Below, in pieces: positions 18,420 through 27,292 of a DNA stretch of 64,000 nucleotides. The notes under the pieces were generated by a model. The model did not search any database and had not been told where the DNA came from. It was given only the letters and a program-made list of their open reading frames with translations. Location: the NCBI GenBank assembly GCA_018266175.1, contig JAFEAY010000003.1, positions 294,642 to 358,641 of the forward strand, in the 5' to 3' direction. Positions within the stretch are counted from its first letter, which is position 1, and each line of letters starts with the position of its first letter. This DNA comes from Candidatus Dependentiae bacterium. Its GTDB lineage: Bacteria; Babelota; Babeliae; Babelales; RVW-14. A program made the translations under genes and the position numbers.

Positions 18420-19805
18420 ATGATTCAGAAGCTTGTCAGACGCTTAAGCAAGAGTGAATTACAAACAGAACAAGATGATGCATTTAAACTTATTTTATTA
18501 TCCCTCACGAATTTTTTCATAATAGGCTCTTACTCAATTTTACGCTCACTCAAAACCTCAATTTTTTTGGGGTTAGTTGGCAAAGAATATGCACCACACA
18601 CACGCATTATCACTATTCTCCTGCTTATTCCAACCATGATTTTGTATGCCAAATTGGTTGATCGTCTTAAACGCTATCAACTTGTTTATTTCTTTCTCGG
18701 TGTTTACGGAATATTATGCATTGTTTTTGCCTATTTTCTTAATCATTCTGTGTACGGACTTCATAATACTTTAACAAGCCCATGGAGACTTTTAGGATGG
18801 TCTTTTGAAATATTTATGGACCTCTATCAAGCACTCATTGTTGGAACATTTTGGAGTTTTGTAAATTCCGTGAGCACACCGTCATTTGCCAATGGAAACT
18901 ATGGGTTTATTGTTGCAGCGGCTCGCGTAGGTGGCATTCTTACACCATTTTTAAGTCTTTTACTTCTTGAAAAAGCACGCCTTGAAAGCTGGACATCTAT
19001 CCCGCTCTTGGTAATTATTTCCGCATTTCTTTTGCTTGGCGCAGCATTTTGCATCTATTACCTGACTAAAAAAGTTTCTCCCAATCATCTGCACGGTTAT
19101 CAAGCAGCGTATGATGCTGACAAAAAAATCGAACATTCTTCAACGAAGCCGACCGTTTGGGAGGGAATCAAGCTTATGCTTACAGAACCCTATGTTCTTG
19201 GTATCTTCGCTATGGTGTATGGCTTTGAAATTGTTAACGTGATTTTTGATTACCAAATGCAAGTACTTATGTCGATTGAACATAATAATGAAATTCTGGC
19301 AATGAGTACTTTTATGCTTTTCTATACGGGAACATTTCAGACACTCAGCCTTCTTTTAGCACTCTTTGGAACATCAACACTTCCAAAGAAAATTGGTGTT
19401 CAAAAATGCCTACTCATTATGCCCATTACGGTTATAGTGCTGACATTTTGTCTGCTTTCACTTCCCAAGCTCTCAACAATATTTATTGTATGCGTCATCA
19501 TGAGAGCGGTGCATTATGGTTTTAATCAGCCAATTCGAGAGATTTTGTATATTCCAACCGTTAAAGATATACAATTCAAATCCAAAGCATGGATTGACTC
19601 ATTTGGTAGATCATTTTCAAAAACCTCTGGTTCGGTTGTCAATATGGCAACAATAGCATCGAGCGTTCCTTATTTTGCTCTTTTAATCCAATCATCCTTT
19701 TCTCTAATAATCGCGATGATATGGGCTGTTGCTGCATTTATGGTTGGAAAAAAATATCAAACAACCATTGAGAACAATGAAGTTATTGGTAAGAACTTGA
19801 AATAG
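18420..19805 (+). CDS. NTT-family nucleotide translocase, second copy
   Basis: 461 residues, a paralogue of the preceding gene along its full length. Matching landmarks are YSILRSLKTSIF, LYAKLVDRLKRYQL, FWSFVNSVSTPSFANGNYGF and NQPIREILYIPTVKDIQFKSK. It begins 27 bases after the first copy with AGGA before the ATG. In intracellular bacteria NTT paralogues often differ in substrate (ATP/ADP exchange versus uptake of other nucleotides); the divergence between these copies is large enough for such a split, but that is inference. Sigma70-type sequences for rpsB begin right after its stop codon. Confidence 0.9.
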   Translation: MIQKLVRRLSKSELQTEQDDAFKLILLSLTNFFIIGSYSILRSLKTSIFLGLVGKEYAPHTRIITILLLIPTMILYAKLVDRLKRYQLVYFFLGVYGILCIVFAYFLNHSVYGLHNTLTSPWRLLGWSFEIFMDLYQALIVGTFWSFVNSVSTPSFANGNYGFIVAAARVGGILTPFLSLLLLEKARLESWTSIPLLVIISAFLLLGAAFCIYYLTKKVSPNHLHGYQAAYDADKKIEHSSTKPTVWEGIKLMLTEPYVLGIFAMVYGFEIVNVIFDYQMQVLMSIEHNNEILAMSTFMLFYTGTFQTLSLLLALFGTSTLPKKIGVQKCLLIMPITVIVLTFCLLSLPKLSTIFIVCVIMRAVHYGFNQPIREILYIPTVKDIQFKSKAWIDSFGRSFSKTSGSVVNMATIASSVPYFALLIQSSFSLIIAMIWAVAAFMVGKKYQTTIENNEVIGKNLK

Positions 19806-19847
19806 TTGCTGTTTTATAAATATCTGGTACAATTATCGGATATTTAT
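19806..19847 (+). promoter_or_regulatory. Candidate rpsB promoter overlapped by an inverted repeat
   Basis: TTGCTG (19806-19811) and TACAAT (19828-19833) are 16 bases apart. A perfect 9-bp inverted repeat ATAAATATC...GATATTTAT (19816-19847) overlaps the -10 box. The repeat could instead terminate the NTT transcript, though no T-run follows it. Confidence 0.45.
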
Positions 19848-19892
19848 TGCATGTTGTTATGCTTGAATTGAATGTTATTTATGGTAGAACTT

Positions 19893-19956
19893 GCTTCTTA
19901 AAAATCACGGGTGGTTACAGTTTTTCACTTTACATGAAAAATAACCTCTAAGAAGC
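19893..19956 (+). promoter_or_regulatory. Structured 5' leader of rpsB (candidate autoregulatory RNA)
   Basis: Three stems nest perfectly: GCTTCTTA with TAAGAAGC (8 bp), GGTTA with TAACC (5 bp), and TTTTTCA with TGAAAAA (7 bp), in the right order for one long interrupted hairpin. It ends 26 bases before the rpsB start and just before its AAAGGA ribosome site. Ribosomal-protein leaders that bind the encoded protein are known, but this one matches none that I recall. Confidence 0.55.
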
Positions 19957-19982
19957 GACAGAGATAACCCTGAAAGGATATT

Positions 19983-20861
19983 ATGTCTCTAGAAACAAAA
20001 ATCGACTTACAAGGCATGCTCAAAGCAGGTATGCACTTTGGCCACAAAACATCTCGTTGGTCTCCAAAAATGCGTCCATTTATCTGGGGATCAAAGAACA
20101 AGATTCACCTGATCGACATTTCTAAAACCGCACTGTTGCTTGAGCGCACTGGAATGGTTTTGAAAGAACTTGCCAGCCAAGGTGGACAATTCTTATTTGT
20201 AGGCACAAAAAAACCTGCACAAGCTCTTGTTAAAGATATTTCAACATCATTGTCAATGCCTTATGTTATCAACCGCTGGGTTGGTGGAACATTAAGCAAC
20301 TTTGATCAAGTTAAGAAAGCAATCACACGCTTGTTGCACTTGCGGGATGTTATGAAAAAGCCATCCGCATTGTACAAGAAAAAAGAACTTGCAATGATCC
20401 AAAAAGATATTGCTCGCCTTGAAAAAAATATTGGCGGTATTCTTGAACTTGAATACCCACCAGCAGCACTCATTGTTGTTGATGCTAAAAAAGAACACTC
20501 TGCTGTCAAAGAAGCTTCCCGTCTTGGAATTCCGGTCATTGCAATGGTTGATACCAACACCGATCCAGATGGAATTACTTTGGTAATCCCTTCAAACGAC
20601 GATTCACCAAAAGCAATTGCCTTTGTTCTTGAATACCTTCAAAAGTGTATTAAAGAAGGTGTTGAACTTTTTGCAGATAAGAAAAAAGCTGAAATGGAAG
20701 CTCGTCGGGCTGCTGCTGAAGAAGCTGCAAAAGCCAAACGTACAGCTGCTCCTGTAAAAGCTTCTGGCCCTGCTGCGCCAGCAAAAGCAGTTCACGTTTC
20801 AGCACCTAAGACTGAAGCTGCTCCTGCAGCTCAGGTTGAAGATGTTAAAGACGTTAAATAA
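19983..20861 (+). CDS. rpsB: Small ribosomal subunit protein uS2
   Basis: Structural protein of the 30S subunit. GMHFGHKTSRWSPKMRPFI, IHLIDISKT, VNRWVGGTLSNF, PPAALIVVDAKKEHSAVKEA and GIPVIAMVDTNTDPDGI are the family signatures. AAAGGA lies before the ATG. The first 230 or so residues are the normal protein; an Ala/Lys/Pro-rich tail of about 55 residues is extra and probably disordered. The usual partner tsf (EF-Ts) does not follow; a tRNA-Ser and the SRP RNA come next. Confidence 0.97.
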   Translation: MSLETKIDLQGMLKAGMHFGHKTSRWSPKMRPFIWGSKNKIHLIDISKTALLLERTGMVLKELASQGGQFLFVGTKKPAQALVKDISTSLSMPYVINRWVGGTLSNFDQVKKAITRLLHLRDVMKKPSALYKKKELAMIQKDIARLEKNIGGILELEYPPAALIVVDAKKEHSAVKEASRLGIPVIAMVDTNTDPDGITLVIPSNDDSPKAIAFVLEYLQKCIKEGVELFADKKKAEMEARRAAAEEAAKAKRTAAPVKASGPAAPAKAVHVSAPKTEAAPAAQVEDVKDVK

Positions 20862-20880
20862 GAGTAAAATTTGACCTTAT

Positions 20881-20972
20881 GGAGAGATGGCTGAGTGGTT
20901 GAAAGCGCACGATTGGAAATCGTGTATGTCTTGAAAAAGGCATCGAGGGTTCGAATCCCTCTCTCTCCACCA
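20881..20972 (+). tRNA. tRNA-Ser (GGA)
   Basis: Acceptor stem GGAGAGA pairs with TCTCTCC, the anticodon arm CACGATT-GGA-AATCGTG gives GGA (reads UCC and UCU), and a long variable arm marks a class II tRNA. The T arm has GGTTCGAATCC. CCA is encoded at 20970-20972 and the discriminator reads A. A CCAACC...GGTTGG hairpin (about 20968-20994) overlaps the end and may aid 3' processing or termination. Confidence 0.95.
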
Positions 20973-21081
20973 ACCTTCGCTGAAGCTTCGGTTGGCGCTG
21001 CTAGTTTATTAATGACTTGATGTAGATATAAAATTAAGCTTTAATAGAAAAAAGCGTAAGCTTTAAATAAGTATAAAAATT

Positions 21082-21164
21082 GGGACAACGTAAGTTGGTG
21101 CAAGGCACAACCTGTCAGGTCCGGAAGGAAGCAGCAGATGTTTTACACCTCTGTATGTTGTCCC
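21082..21164 (+). ncRNA. ffs: Signal recognition particle RNA (4.5S-type, small)
   Basis: Closed by GGGACAAC/GTTGTCCC and containing the conserved apical core TCAGGTCCGGAAGGAAGCAG, which binds Ffh. At 83 bases it is the short bacterial form without an Alu domain. A T-run (TTATTTTTTT) follows at once as terminator. A TATAAA box lies 10 bases upstream but no clear -35. It fits the heavy export load seen in the window. Confidence 0.93.
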
Positions 21165-21202
21165 TTATTTTTTTACCCCTTTCGTAATTTGAAAGAGTTC
21201 TT

Positions 21203-21781
21203 ATGAAAGTTTTAGCTATTCTTGCAAATCATGACAAAAACTCACTGAGCAGCCGCATTTTTTATCAGGTCACTCATCATTTAGCCCAAAATGGCGCTCA
21301 GGTAGATATTCTTGATTTATACGAACGACAAGATGAAATTCCTTTTTATGTTGGCCATAAACCTGACCAATCTCCAACGCTCCACACCTCAACATTCTTT
21401 CATGAAAATAAAGAACGTTTTTTGGCTGCTGACAAACTTCTTATTGTTTACCCCATTTACTGGTATGCCGTTCCAGGAATTTTAAAATGCTGGTTTGATT
21501 TGATTACAACTTTTGCGTGGAAATTTACCGGTAAAAGCAAGACTCAACCGCTCCATAAAATCAAGCATGCTTTCATCATCAATTCTTCAATGGAGTCATG
21601 GTGGCATCGACGTTTTTTGACAACTAATCCATCACGTCGACAGATCTCCCAAACATTTGACTTTATTGGTATTCCAAACTACGATTTTTACGAAATTGGG
21701 AGCACACACACGTTGAAACAGGCGCAAATTACAGGTCACATTAATGCCATTATTGCCCGCAGTAAAAAACTTTTAACGTAG
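21203..21781 (+). CDS. Flavodoxin-fold NAD(P)H-dependent oxidoreductase (quinone reductase-like)
   Basis: 192-residue cytoplasmic flavoprotein of the Flavodoxin_2 (NQO/MdaB/KefF-type) family, which reduces quinones or similar acceptors with NAD(P)H. The N-terminus MKVLAILANHDKNSLSSRIF is the FMN/FAD phosphate loop with a Ser-rich turn. PIYWYAVPGILKCW (84-97) is the family's hallmark segment, followed by DLITTFAWKF. Length fits. The usual GxxG..GxF turn before the second flavin contact is altered here (IINSSMESWW), so specificity is uncertain. It stands alone between the SRP RNA and dnaX. Confidence 0.8.
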   Translation: MKVLAILANHDKNSLSSRIFYQVTHHLAQNGAQVDILDLYERQDEIPFYVGHKPDQSPTLHTSTFFHENKERFLAADKLLIVYPIYWYAVPGILKCWFDLITTFAWKFTGKSKTQPLHKIKHAFIINSSMESWWHRRFLTTNPSRRQISQTFDFIGIPNYDFYEIGSTHTLKQAQITGHINAIIARSKKLLT

Positions 21782-21844
21782 CTACTGGGTTATTAATTCA
21801 ATTAAATATAAGATATTATCTCGAATTACGGGGAAAATTACTCC

Positions 21845-23698
21845 ATGAGTACAAATGCTGAACAACTAAACCTAGCACGTAAGTGGCGTCCAAAGACTTT
21901 TGATTCTATTGTTGGACAAGAGATTCCTGTTCGCATGCTCAAAAACAGCCTGTACCTCAAAAAATTTTTTCCTGTCTATCTTTTTGCTGGCCAACGTGGA
22001 TGCGGAAAAACTTCAACCGCTCGAGTATTTGCAGCCGCTGTTAACTGCCTCAAACTTGCTGATTTTCAAATTGATCCAACCATACAAATTCCTTGCCTAA
22101 CATGCGAATCATGCATTGCAATGGCACGTGGACACCACCCCGATTTTATTGAAATTGATGCCGCTTCTCATACTGGTGTTGATAACGTACGACAAATTAT
22201 CGAGTCATCCAGCTATATGCCATTAAGTGGGCAAAAGAAAATTTATCTCATCGACGAAGCACACATGCTCAGTAAAGCAGCATTCAATGCCTTTCTTAAG
22301 ATTTTAGAAGAGCCGCCAATGTCAGTTCTTTTCATCTTGGCAACAACAGAAATTCAAAAAATTCCTCCAACCGTATTGTCTCGCTGCTTTCAAGCGCTAT
22401 TCACCTCGCTCCATGGGCCTGCACTCAAAGTTCATCTTCAATCAATCTGTACCACAGAGCAGGTTTCTATTGACGATGATGCCCTAGATATTTTAATTCA
22501 GGAAACTGAAGGCTGCGCGCGCGATGCGCTCAATCTTCTTGAACGGGTTCGCTTTTCAGGAACTCACATCACACAACAAACAATGCTTGAGCTGCTTGGC
22601 AAAGTCAACAACCAGCTGCTTTTTTCACTGATGAATGCCCTTGTCGAGCAAAACTCAGGACTCGTACTTCAGATATTGCAAGAAAATAACTTTGAACAAC
22701 TCAGCGCAACAGCGCTATGGGATGCTTTAATTCATCTGCTTCGAACACTCATGTGGGTCTACTATGGTGTAAAAAATGTTGATCCACGATTTGGGTCGGA
22801 CTTCCAAATATTGCTCACACTGACACAAGAATGTTCGATCAATCGATTGCAAAGCCTTGCTCAACTTTTGTGGAGCCAAGAAGAGCTTTTCTTAAAAACT
22901 AATAAAAAGCATATTTTTTTAGAAATGATTTTATTACAAATGTGCCAAACGACAACCCTTTCAAACCTTGAAAAAGCACCGCAAGCAAAGAATACACGTA
23001 CACCCTTAGCACCGCACCAAGCGCAACGACCAAAAATTTCCTCCTTCACATCGACAACTAAGCAAGCACCGGAACATCTCGTACGTGAAAATTTAATGCT
23101 TAATGCAAATAAGCAAAACATCAATACTCCATTATCAGCACCAGTACTTGATAAAGCTCAAGATCCTCAAATTTCAAGTACTCAAACCTCTTCTCTTGAA
23201 GCAGCTCCTACAAACTGGAAAGCCTTTCTTGAGCAACTTACAGGCGTTGATCATCTTTTAAACTCAATCATGAGTCAAGCAAAGTTTATTGAACACAATG
23301 AACAAGCTCGTACAATCACTATTGAATTAAGCAATAAGAGCGCCTTTTTCAAAGATAAAGTCGACGAATGCAAATCACTATGGCTTCCGCTTCTGAAAGG
23401 ACAATTTCCCGGAATCCACGATGTGCTCTTCACAGCAGCAGACCAACCGCCTTCAACGAGCCGTCAGCTTCAGTCGAACTTTGCTAAAAATGACCCGAGC
23501 AGCTCAACTCAGGAGGCTCGTAAAGTCTCATCACCTTCTCCGTTTCAATCCTCTGGACGAGTTACCCCTAAAACAATAGGATCACAAGGTGGTTATGAAC
23601 AGGCTGTTAATATCCAAGATGCCGACAAATGGCCTATTGCCAACTTGCTAGTTCGCCATTTTCCCGGTAAAATAAAACAGACTAAAGTTTACAGTTAA
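21845..23698 (+). CDS. dnaX: DNA polymerase III subunit gamma/tau
   Basis: Clamp-loader ATPase that places the beta clamp on primed DNA and holds the replicase together. Starts with the classic LARKWRPKTFDSIVGQE, then Walker A GQRGCGKT (49-56), four zinc-binding Cys (68, 84, 87, 90), Walker B with DEAH (137-140), LKILEEPP and the SRC sensor motif. Domain III continues to about 365. The tail is long, Gln/Ser/Thr-rich, and ends in a folded stretch (about 450-545) resembling tau domain V. Its stop is 39 bases before der. Confidence 0.95.
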   Translation: MSTNAEQLNLARKWRPKTFDSIVGQEIPVRMLKNSLYLKKFFPVYLFAGQRGCGKTSTARVFAAAVNCLKLADFQIDPTIQIPCLTCESCIAMARGHHPDFIEIDAASHTGVDNVRQIIESSSYMPLSGQKKIYLIDEAHMLSKAAFNAFLKILEEPPMSVLFILATTEIQKIPPTVLSRCFQALFTSLHGPALKVHLQSICTTEQVSIDDDALDILIQETEGCARDALNLLERVRFSGTHITQQTMLELLGKVNNQLLFSLMNALVEQNSGLVLQILQENNFEQLSATALWDALIHLLRTLMWVYYGVKNVDPRFGSDFQILLTLTQECSINRLQSLAQLLWSQEELFLKTNKKHIFLEMILLQMCQTTTLSNLEKAPQAKNTRTPLAPHQAQRPKISSFTSTTKQAPEHLVRENLMLNANKQNINTPLSAPVLDKAQDPQISSTQTSSLEAAPTNWKAFLEQLTGVDHLLNSIMSQAKFIEHNEQARTITIELSNKSAFFKDKVDECKSLWLPLLKGQFPGIHDVLFTAADQPPSTSRQLQSNFAKNDPSSSTQEARKVSSPSPFQSSGRVTPKTIGSQGGYEQAVNIQDADKWPIANLLVRHFPGKIKQTKVYS

Positions 23699-23737
23699 GA
23701 AATTATTACCTAAAACTATTACCCAGAATATTAAGCC

Positions 23738-25060
23738 ATGGAAACCGTACAATCATTCCCGAAAATATTACTTGTCGGACGTACCAACGTCGGAAAATCA
23801 ACGCTTTTTAATCGACTCGTTCAAGAGAAGAAGAGTATTGTTTTTGAACGCGAAGGGGTCACTCGTGATTACATTCAAGAAACTATCACATGGAGTGATA
23901 AGACATTTGACTTGATTGATACAGGTGGGCTTGTTTTTGGGCGACATGTCGATGATATTCAAAAAAAAGTTCAAGAAAAAGTAATGCCGCTGCTTGATAA
24001 AGCATCCCTCATTCTTTTTGTCTGTGATGTTAAAAATGGTCTTGTTAATGAAGACACCATCATTGCACGTGCATTACACAAAACAAAACGCCCTGTTATT
24101 GTGCTGCTTAATAAAGCAGATAAGCAATCACAGCTCGAAGAAAATAAACCTGATTTTTTCAAACTTGGATTTCCTGAAATGCTTCCAACCTCTGCTATTC
24201 ATGGCATTGGCATTGGAACATTACTTGGAAGAATTGTTGATCATGTTGAAGAACCAACTGAAATGGTTGTTGAAAAACCACAATATAAAGTTGTTATTGT
24301 TGGTAAACCAAATGCAGGCAAATCTTCGCTCATGAATCTTTTGATTAACCAAGAACGTTCAATTGTTTCTGATATCGCAGGGACAACACGTGAAGCAATC
24401 GAATCAAGCATTTACCACTGCAGCGATTTAATTCAGATGGTTGATACCGCCGGTGTTCGTAAAAAACGAAACGTCACTGACGACCTTGAAACGCTCATGG
24501 TTAAAAGCTCAATGGAAGCGGTGCGCACGTCTGATGTGGTACTCATGATGATCGATGCTTCTCAGGGGCAAATTTCAGACCAAGAACTCAAACTTTTGTT
24601 CTACGCTTATGAGCAAAAAAAAATTATGCTCATCTTGTTTAATAAATCTGACTTGGTCGATGAATATGCACGCGTAACACTTGAACAAAGCCTTGATGAA
24701 TACGAATTTATTTTAAAAAAGATTCCTCAAATTTGGACTTCATGCTTAACCAAGCGTAACGTCAACAAAGTTCTTAATGAAGTAAAAACGCTTTGGGAAC
24801 GCTGCCAACAAGAATTTAACTCAACCGAAGTTAATGAAATTGTTCAAGCTGAACTGGCAACTAAGCCTCTTTACCATACTAAAATTGCGTTACGTGTATT
24901 TAAAATTCGTGTTATTAAAGCATCTATTCCAACGTTTGTGCTTCACGTTAATCATCCTGCTTGGTTTGGTGATGCAGAACAAAGCTGTATTGAAAATATT
25001 TTGCGTAAGAATTTTGATCTTCGCGGATGTCCAATACAACTTAGTATCCGAAAAGTTTAA
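23738..25060 (+). CDS. der: Ribosome biogenesis GTPase Der (EngA)
   Basis: Tandem GTPase for 50S subunit maturation. Two G domains are evident: GRTNVGKS (14-21) with DTGG and NKAD, and GKPNAGKS (189-196) with DTAG and NKSD. A KH-like C-terminal domain (about 355-440) ends in RGCPIQLSIRK. Length 440 is standard. lptB starts two bases after its stop, so they are cotranscribed. Confidence 0.97.
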   Translation: METVQSFPKILLVGRTNVGKSTLFNRLVQEKKSIVFEREGVTRDYIQETITWSDKTFDLIDTGGLVFGRHVDDIQKKVQEKVMPLLDKASLILFVCDVKNGLVNEDTIIARALHKTKRPVIVLLNKADKQSQLEENKPDFFKLGFPEMLPTSAIHGIGIGTLLGRIVDHVEEPTEMVVEKPQYKVVIVGKPNAGKSSLMNLLINQERSIVSDIAGTTREAIESSIYHCSDLIQMVDTAGVRKKRNVTDDLETLMVKSSMEAVRTSDVVLMMIDASQGQISDQELKLLFYAYEQKKIMLILFNKSDLVDEYARVTLEQSLDEYEFILKKIPQIWTSCLTKRNVNKVLNEVKTLWERCQQEFNSTEVNEIVQAELATKPLYHTKIALRVFKIRVIKASIPTFVLHVNHPAWFGDAEQSCIENILRKNFDLRGCPIQLSIRKV

Positions 25061-25062
25061 CT

Positions 25063-25863
25063 ATGACGTCGCTCAGTGTCCGTAATCTGAGTTTTTCGGT
25101 TGGAAGCAAGCAGATTATCAAATCAATTTCGCTTTCAATTCAGCAAGGTCAAATTGTTGCTCTTCTTGGCCCCAATGGTGCTGGAAAAACAACACTCCTG
25201 AAAACAATTATGGGAGTCCACAAGACTCCTACTCCAAATATTGATTCTTCTGACGCCACAACAAAAAACGTTATAACGTTCAATAATATTCTTCTTAACT
25301 GCTTGCCTATTCATAAACGGGCTAGCCTTGGCTTGGTGTACCTACCTCAGCAAACTTCTTTGTTTGCTCAAATGAGCGTTAATGATAACCTATGGCTGGT
25401 TTATGAGTATCACGATTTTTGGAAAAACCAATCACCAGAGAATTTTAAAAGTGAAGTCATGCAATGGCTTGAAAAAACAAATCTCTCTGGAACAATCAAT
25501 CAAACTGCACAATCCCTTTCTGGCGGACAAAAGCGCAAGCTTGAAATTATTCGAAGCCTTCTGATGCGCCCATCAATTGTTCTGCTCGATGAACCCTTTG
25601 CGGGGGTAGATCCAAAATCGATTTATGAACTTAAAAAAATTTTTATCGATATGGCAGCTGCAGGCATTGGCATTCTGATTTCTGATCATCACGTTGATCA
25701 GTTGCTTTCAATTGCTCAACATGTTTTTGTTATGCTTCATGGTGAAGTGATAACATCAGGAACCGTTCAAGAGATTCTGCAAAGCAGTTATACCAAAGAA
25801 AGCTATTTGGGAAATCAATTTTATGATGAAATTGCAGGCAAGTTTTTAGACGCCAAAAAGTAG
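25063..25863 (+). CDS. lptB: LPS export ABC transporter ATPase LptB
   Basis: Cytoplasmic ATPase of LptB2FG, which extracts LPS from the inner membrane for transport to the outer membrane. Walker A GPNGAGKT (36-43), YLPQQTSLFAQMSVNDNL (the LptB-type Q-loop and coupling region), signature LSGGQKRK (about 152), Walker B LLDEPFAGVDP and the switch SDHH (about 207-210). 266 residues, slightly longer than E. coli LptB because of an insert after the first strand pair (TPNIDSSDATTKN). lptF and lptG are not in the window. A damaged copy of its 3' end lies about 1 kb downstream, before hpf. Confidence 0.93.
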   Translation: MTSLSVRNLSFSVGSKQIIKSISLSIQQGQIVALLGPNGAGKTTLLKTIMGVHKTPTPNIDSSDATTKNVITFNNILLNCLPIHKRASLGLVYLPQQTSLFAQMSVNDNLWLVYEYHDFWKNQSPENFKSEVMQWLEKTNLSGTINQTAQSLSGGQKRKLEIIRSLLMRPSIVLLDEPFAGVDPKSIYELKKIFIDMAAAGIGILISDHHVDQLLSIAQHVFVMLHGEVITSGTVQEILQSSYTKESYLGNQFYDEIAGKFLDAKK

Positions 25864-25864
25864 A

Positions 25865-25892
25865 ATGGGCCCTTGTTTTCCAAAAGCCCATC
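25865..25892. terminator. Weak hairpin after lptB
   Basis: ATGGGC (25865-25870) pairs with GCCCAT (25886-25891) two bases after the lptB stop. No proper T-run follows, so termination is uncertain. It also lies between convergent genes. Confidence 0.35.
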
Positions 25893-25914
25893 GTTGTATT
25901 TATTATTAGGTTGC

Positions 25915-26649
25915 TTACTCAATTAAATCTTGTTCAAATAAACTGTTAAAATCTTCGTCAGATATTTCACCCGATGATTCACCAGAGGTGCTTGTTCCAG
26001 CTAAAGTCCCACCACTCGTTGCATCTGTTGACGCCGATGCGTTAGATGCTCCTGTCAAAGACCCGCGACCAAAAGCTCTTGCTGCTCCTTGCTGCTTATA
26101 CTGCAACAACGTAGCTCTACTCAAAACATTCCAAATTTCGCCAATTGAACTGCCATCACTGACCTTTCCATTAACAGGAAAGAAAGTGAGGTAATTTCCG
26201 GTACCTTTACGAGGTTGCATCCACCAGACATAAAAATCTTTACCCTGACATTTGTAAACAGGAAGCGGTAGGTTTTTACTCAAAATTCCTTGCTGTCGCT
26301 TTGGAAGAGAACTCAAGTTACTTGCAGACTCAACCATGCTTTGCTTTTCAAACGTCGTCTCACCCTTTGTAAGACCAAGCGAAGCTGAGTAAACTTGCCC
26401 TGAAGAATCATAGCCCTGAACCCCTTCGTCATCAATAATAACGTTCATGACATCGGGCCAATTCACCGGAGAACTTTCGGCCCAATCAGGCTTTGCATCA
26501 TTATATTTCATACCCGTTGGCCATACCTTAACCGATGCATCAAGAAATACAGCACCCAGTAGATGCTGCACACCAACCATACTGATCACAGCTACTACGG
26601 CAAAAGCAACCATACGCATACTCATTATCTTCTGAAAAATAATCTTCAT
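25915..26649 (-). CDS. Exported protein of unknown function
   Basis: 244 residues, no family recognised. An N-terminal signal peptide or anchor (MRMVAFAVVAVISMVGVQHLLGA) is followed by a region rich in Trp and Asp (VWPTGMKY, DWAESSPVNWPDV, YVWWMQP) that looks folded, then a Ser/Thr/Gly/Ala-rich segment and an acidic tail ending DEDFNSLFEQDLIE. The ATG at 26649 has AAAGGAG at good spacing; a TTG two codons earlier is not needed. It is antisense to its neighbours and lies between lptB and a relic of the lptB 3' end, which suggests it arrived by an insertion or duplication that split an older lptB-hpf pair. Confidence 0.72.
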   Translation of the reverse strand: MKIIFQKIMSMRMVAFAVVAVISMVGVQHLLGAVFLDASVKVWPTGMKYNDAKPDWAESSPVNWPDVMNVIIDDEGVQGYDSSGQVYSASLGLTKGETTFEKQSMVESASNLSSLPKRQQGILSKNLPLPVYKCQGKDFYVWWMQPRKGTGNYLTFFPVNGKVSDGSSIGEIWNVLSRATLLQYKQQGAARAFGRGSLTGASNASASTDATSGGTLAGTSTSGESSGEISDEDFNSLFEQDLIE

Positions 26650-26793
26650 ACTCAAACTCTCCTTTTTGATATTTTTTATTTTTTACAAATTTATATGATT
26701 CTATTAATTTTATTGTATCTAATAACAAATAAAAAAATCAACATATTGCCTATTAATCATACTTAAATAAATCAACAGAAACTATTTACACCT

Positions 26794-26918
26794 TTAAAAG
26801 TTGTAATGTCCCGAACTGTTCACGATATTTTACAAAATGGCTATACTCAGGGAAGCTATTTGGTTAAAACCGGTTTTATGATGAAATTGCAGGTACGTTC
26901 TTGCATCATAAAAAGTAA
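26794..26918 (+). pseudogene. Degraded second copy of the lptB 3' end
   Basis: In-frame reading gives KVVMSRTVHDILQNGYTQG then SYLVKT, which matches the LptB C-terminus EVITSGTVQEILQSSYTKE then SYLGNQ. After one frameshift it continues FYDEIAGTFLHHKK-stop against FYDEIAGKFLDAKK-stop. A 20-base stretch (TTTTATGATGAAATTGCAGG) is identical in both. No start codon or ATPase motifs remain. It ends 24 bases before hpf, the position lptB itself would hold in an lptB-hpf operon. Confidence 0.85.
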
Positions 26919-26942
26919 CGTTTTTTGAGAAAAGGAGATCTC

Positions 26943-27284
26943 ATGAACATCAAAATTACCTTTCAGAACATGCCTCATTCTGATTCACTTGAAGCACACA
27001 CCAATCAAAAGTTAGAGAAAATATTTGAATTTTTAAACACAGAACAACGACCTTTTAATGTCGAATTCTGGCTTAAAGCGCACAAGGTACATCCTCACCA
27101 CGTTGCAGAAATGCATTTAAAAACCAAGAACTTCGACCTCATGGCTCATGATGAAGGTGCAGATATGTATGTTGCCGTAGACAATACCATTGATAAAATG
27201 GTCAAACTCATTAAAAAAGAAAAACAGAAAATGAATGACCGTCATCATAAAGTTCCTACCGATAAGAGCAACTTTAATCGGTAA
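26943..27284 (+). CDS. hpf: Ribosome hibernation promoting factor (short HPF/RaiA family)
   Basis: 113-residue short-form factor that binds the 30S decoding region and inactivates or dimerises ribosomes in slow growth. MNIKITFQNMPHSDSLEAHT matches the family's first strand and helix, and DLMAHDEGADMYVAVDNTID matches the conserved second half (Y/M-A-AID-type motif), followed by a Lys-rich helix. The ATG at 26943 follows AAAAGGAGATCTC, an ideal ribosome site. In proteobacteria hpf often lies near lptB and rpoN, in keeping with the relic found just upstream. A strong terminator follows. Confidence 0.88.
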   Translation: MNIKITFQNMPHSDSLEAHTNQKLEKIFEFLNTEQRPFNVEFWLKAHKVHPHHVAEMHLKTKNFDLMAHDEGADMYVAVDNTIDKMVKLIKKEKQKMNDRHHKVPTDKSNFNR

Positions 27285-27292
27285 TATTCTGA

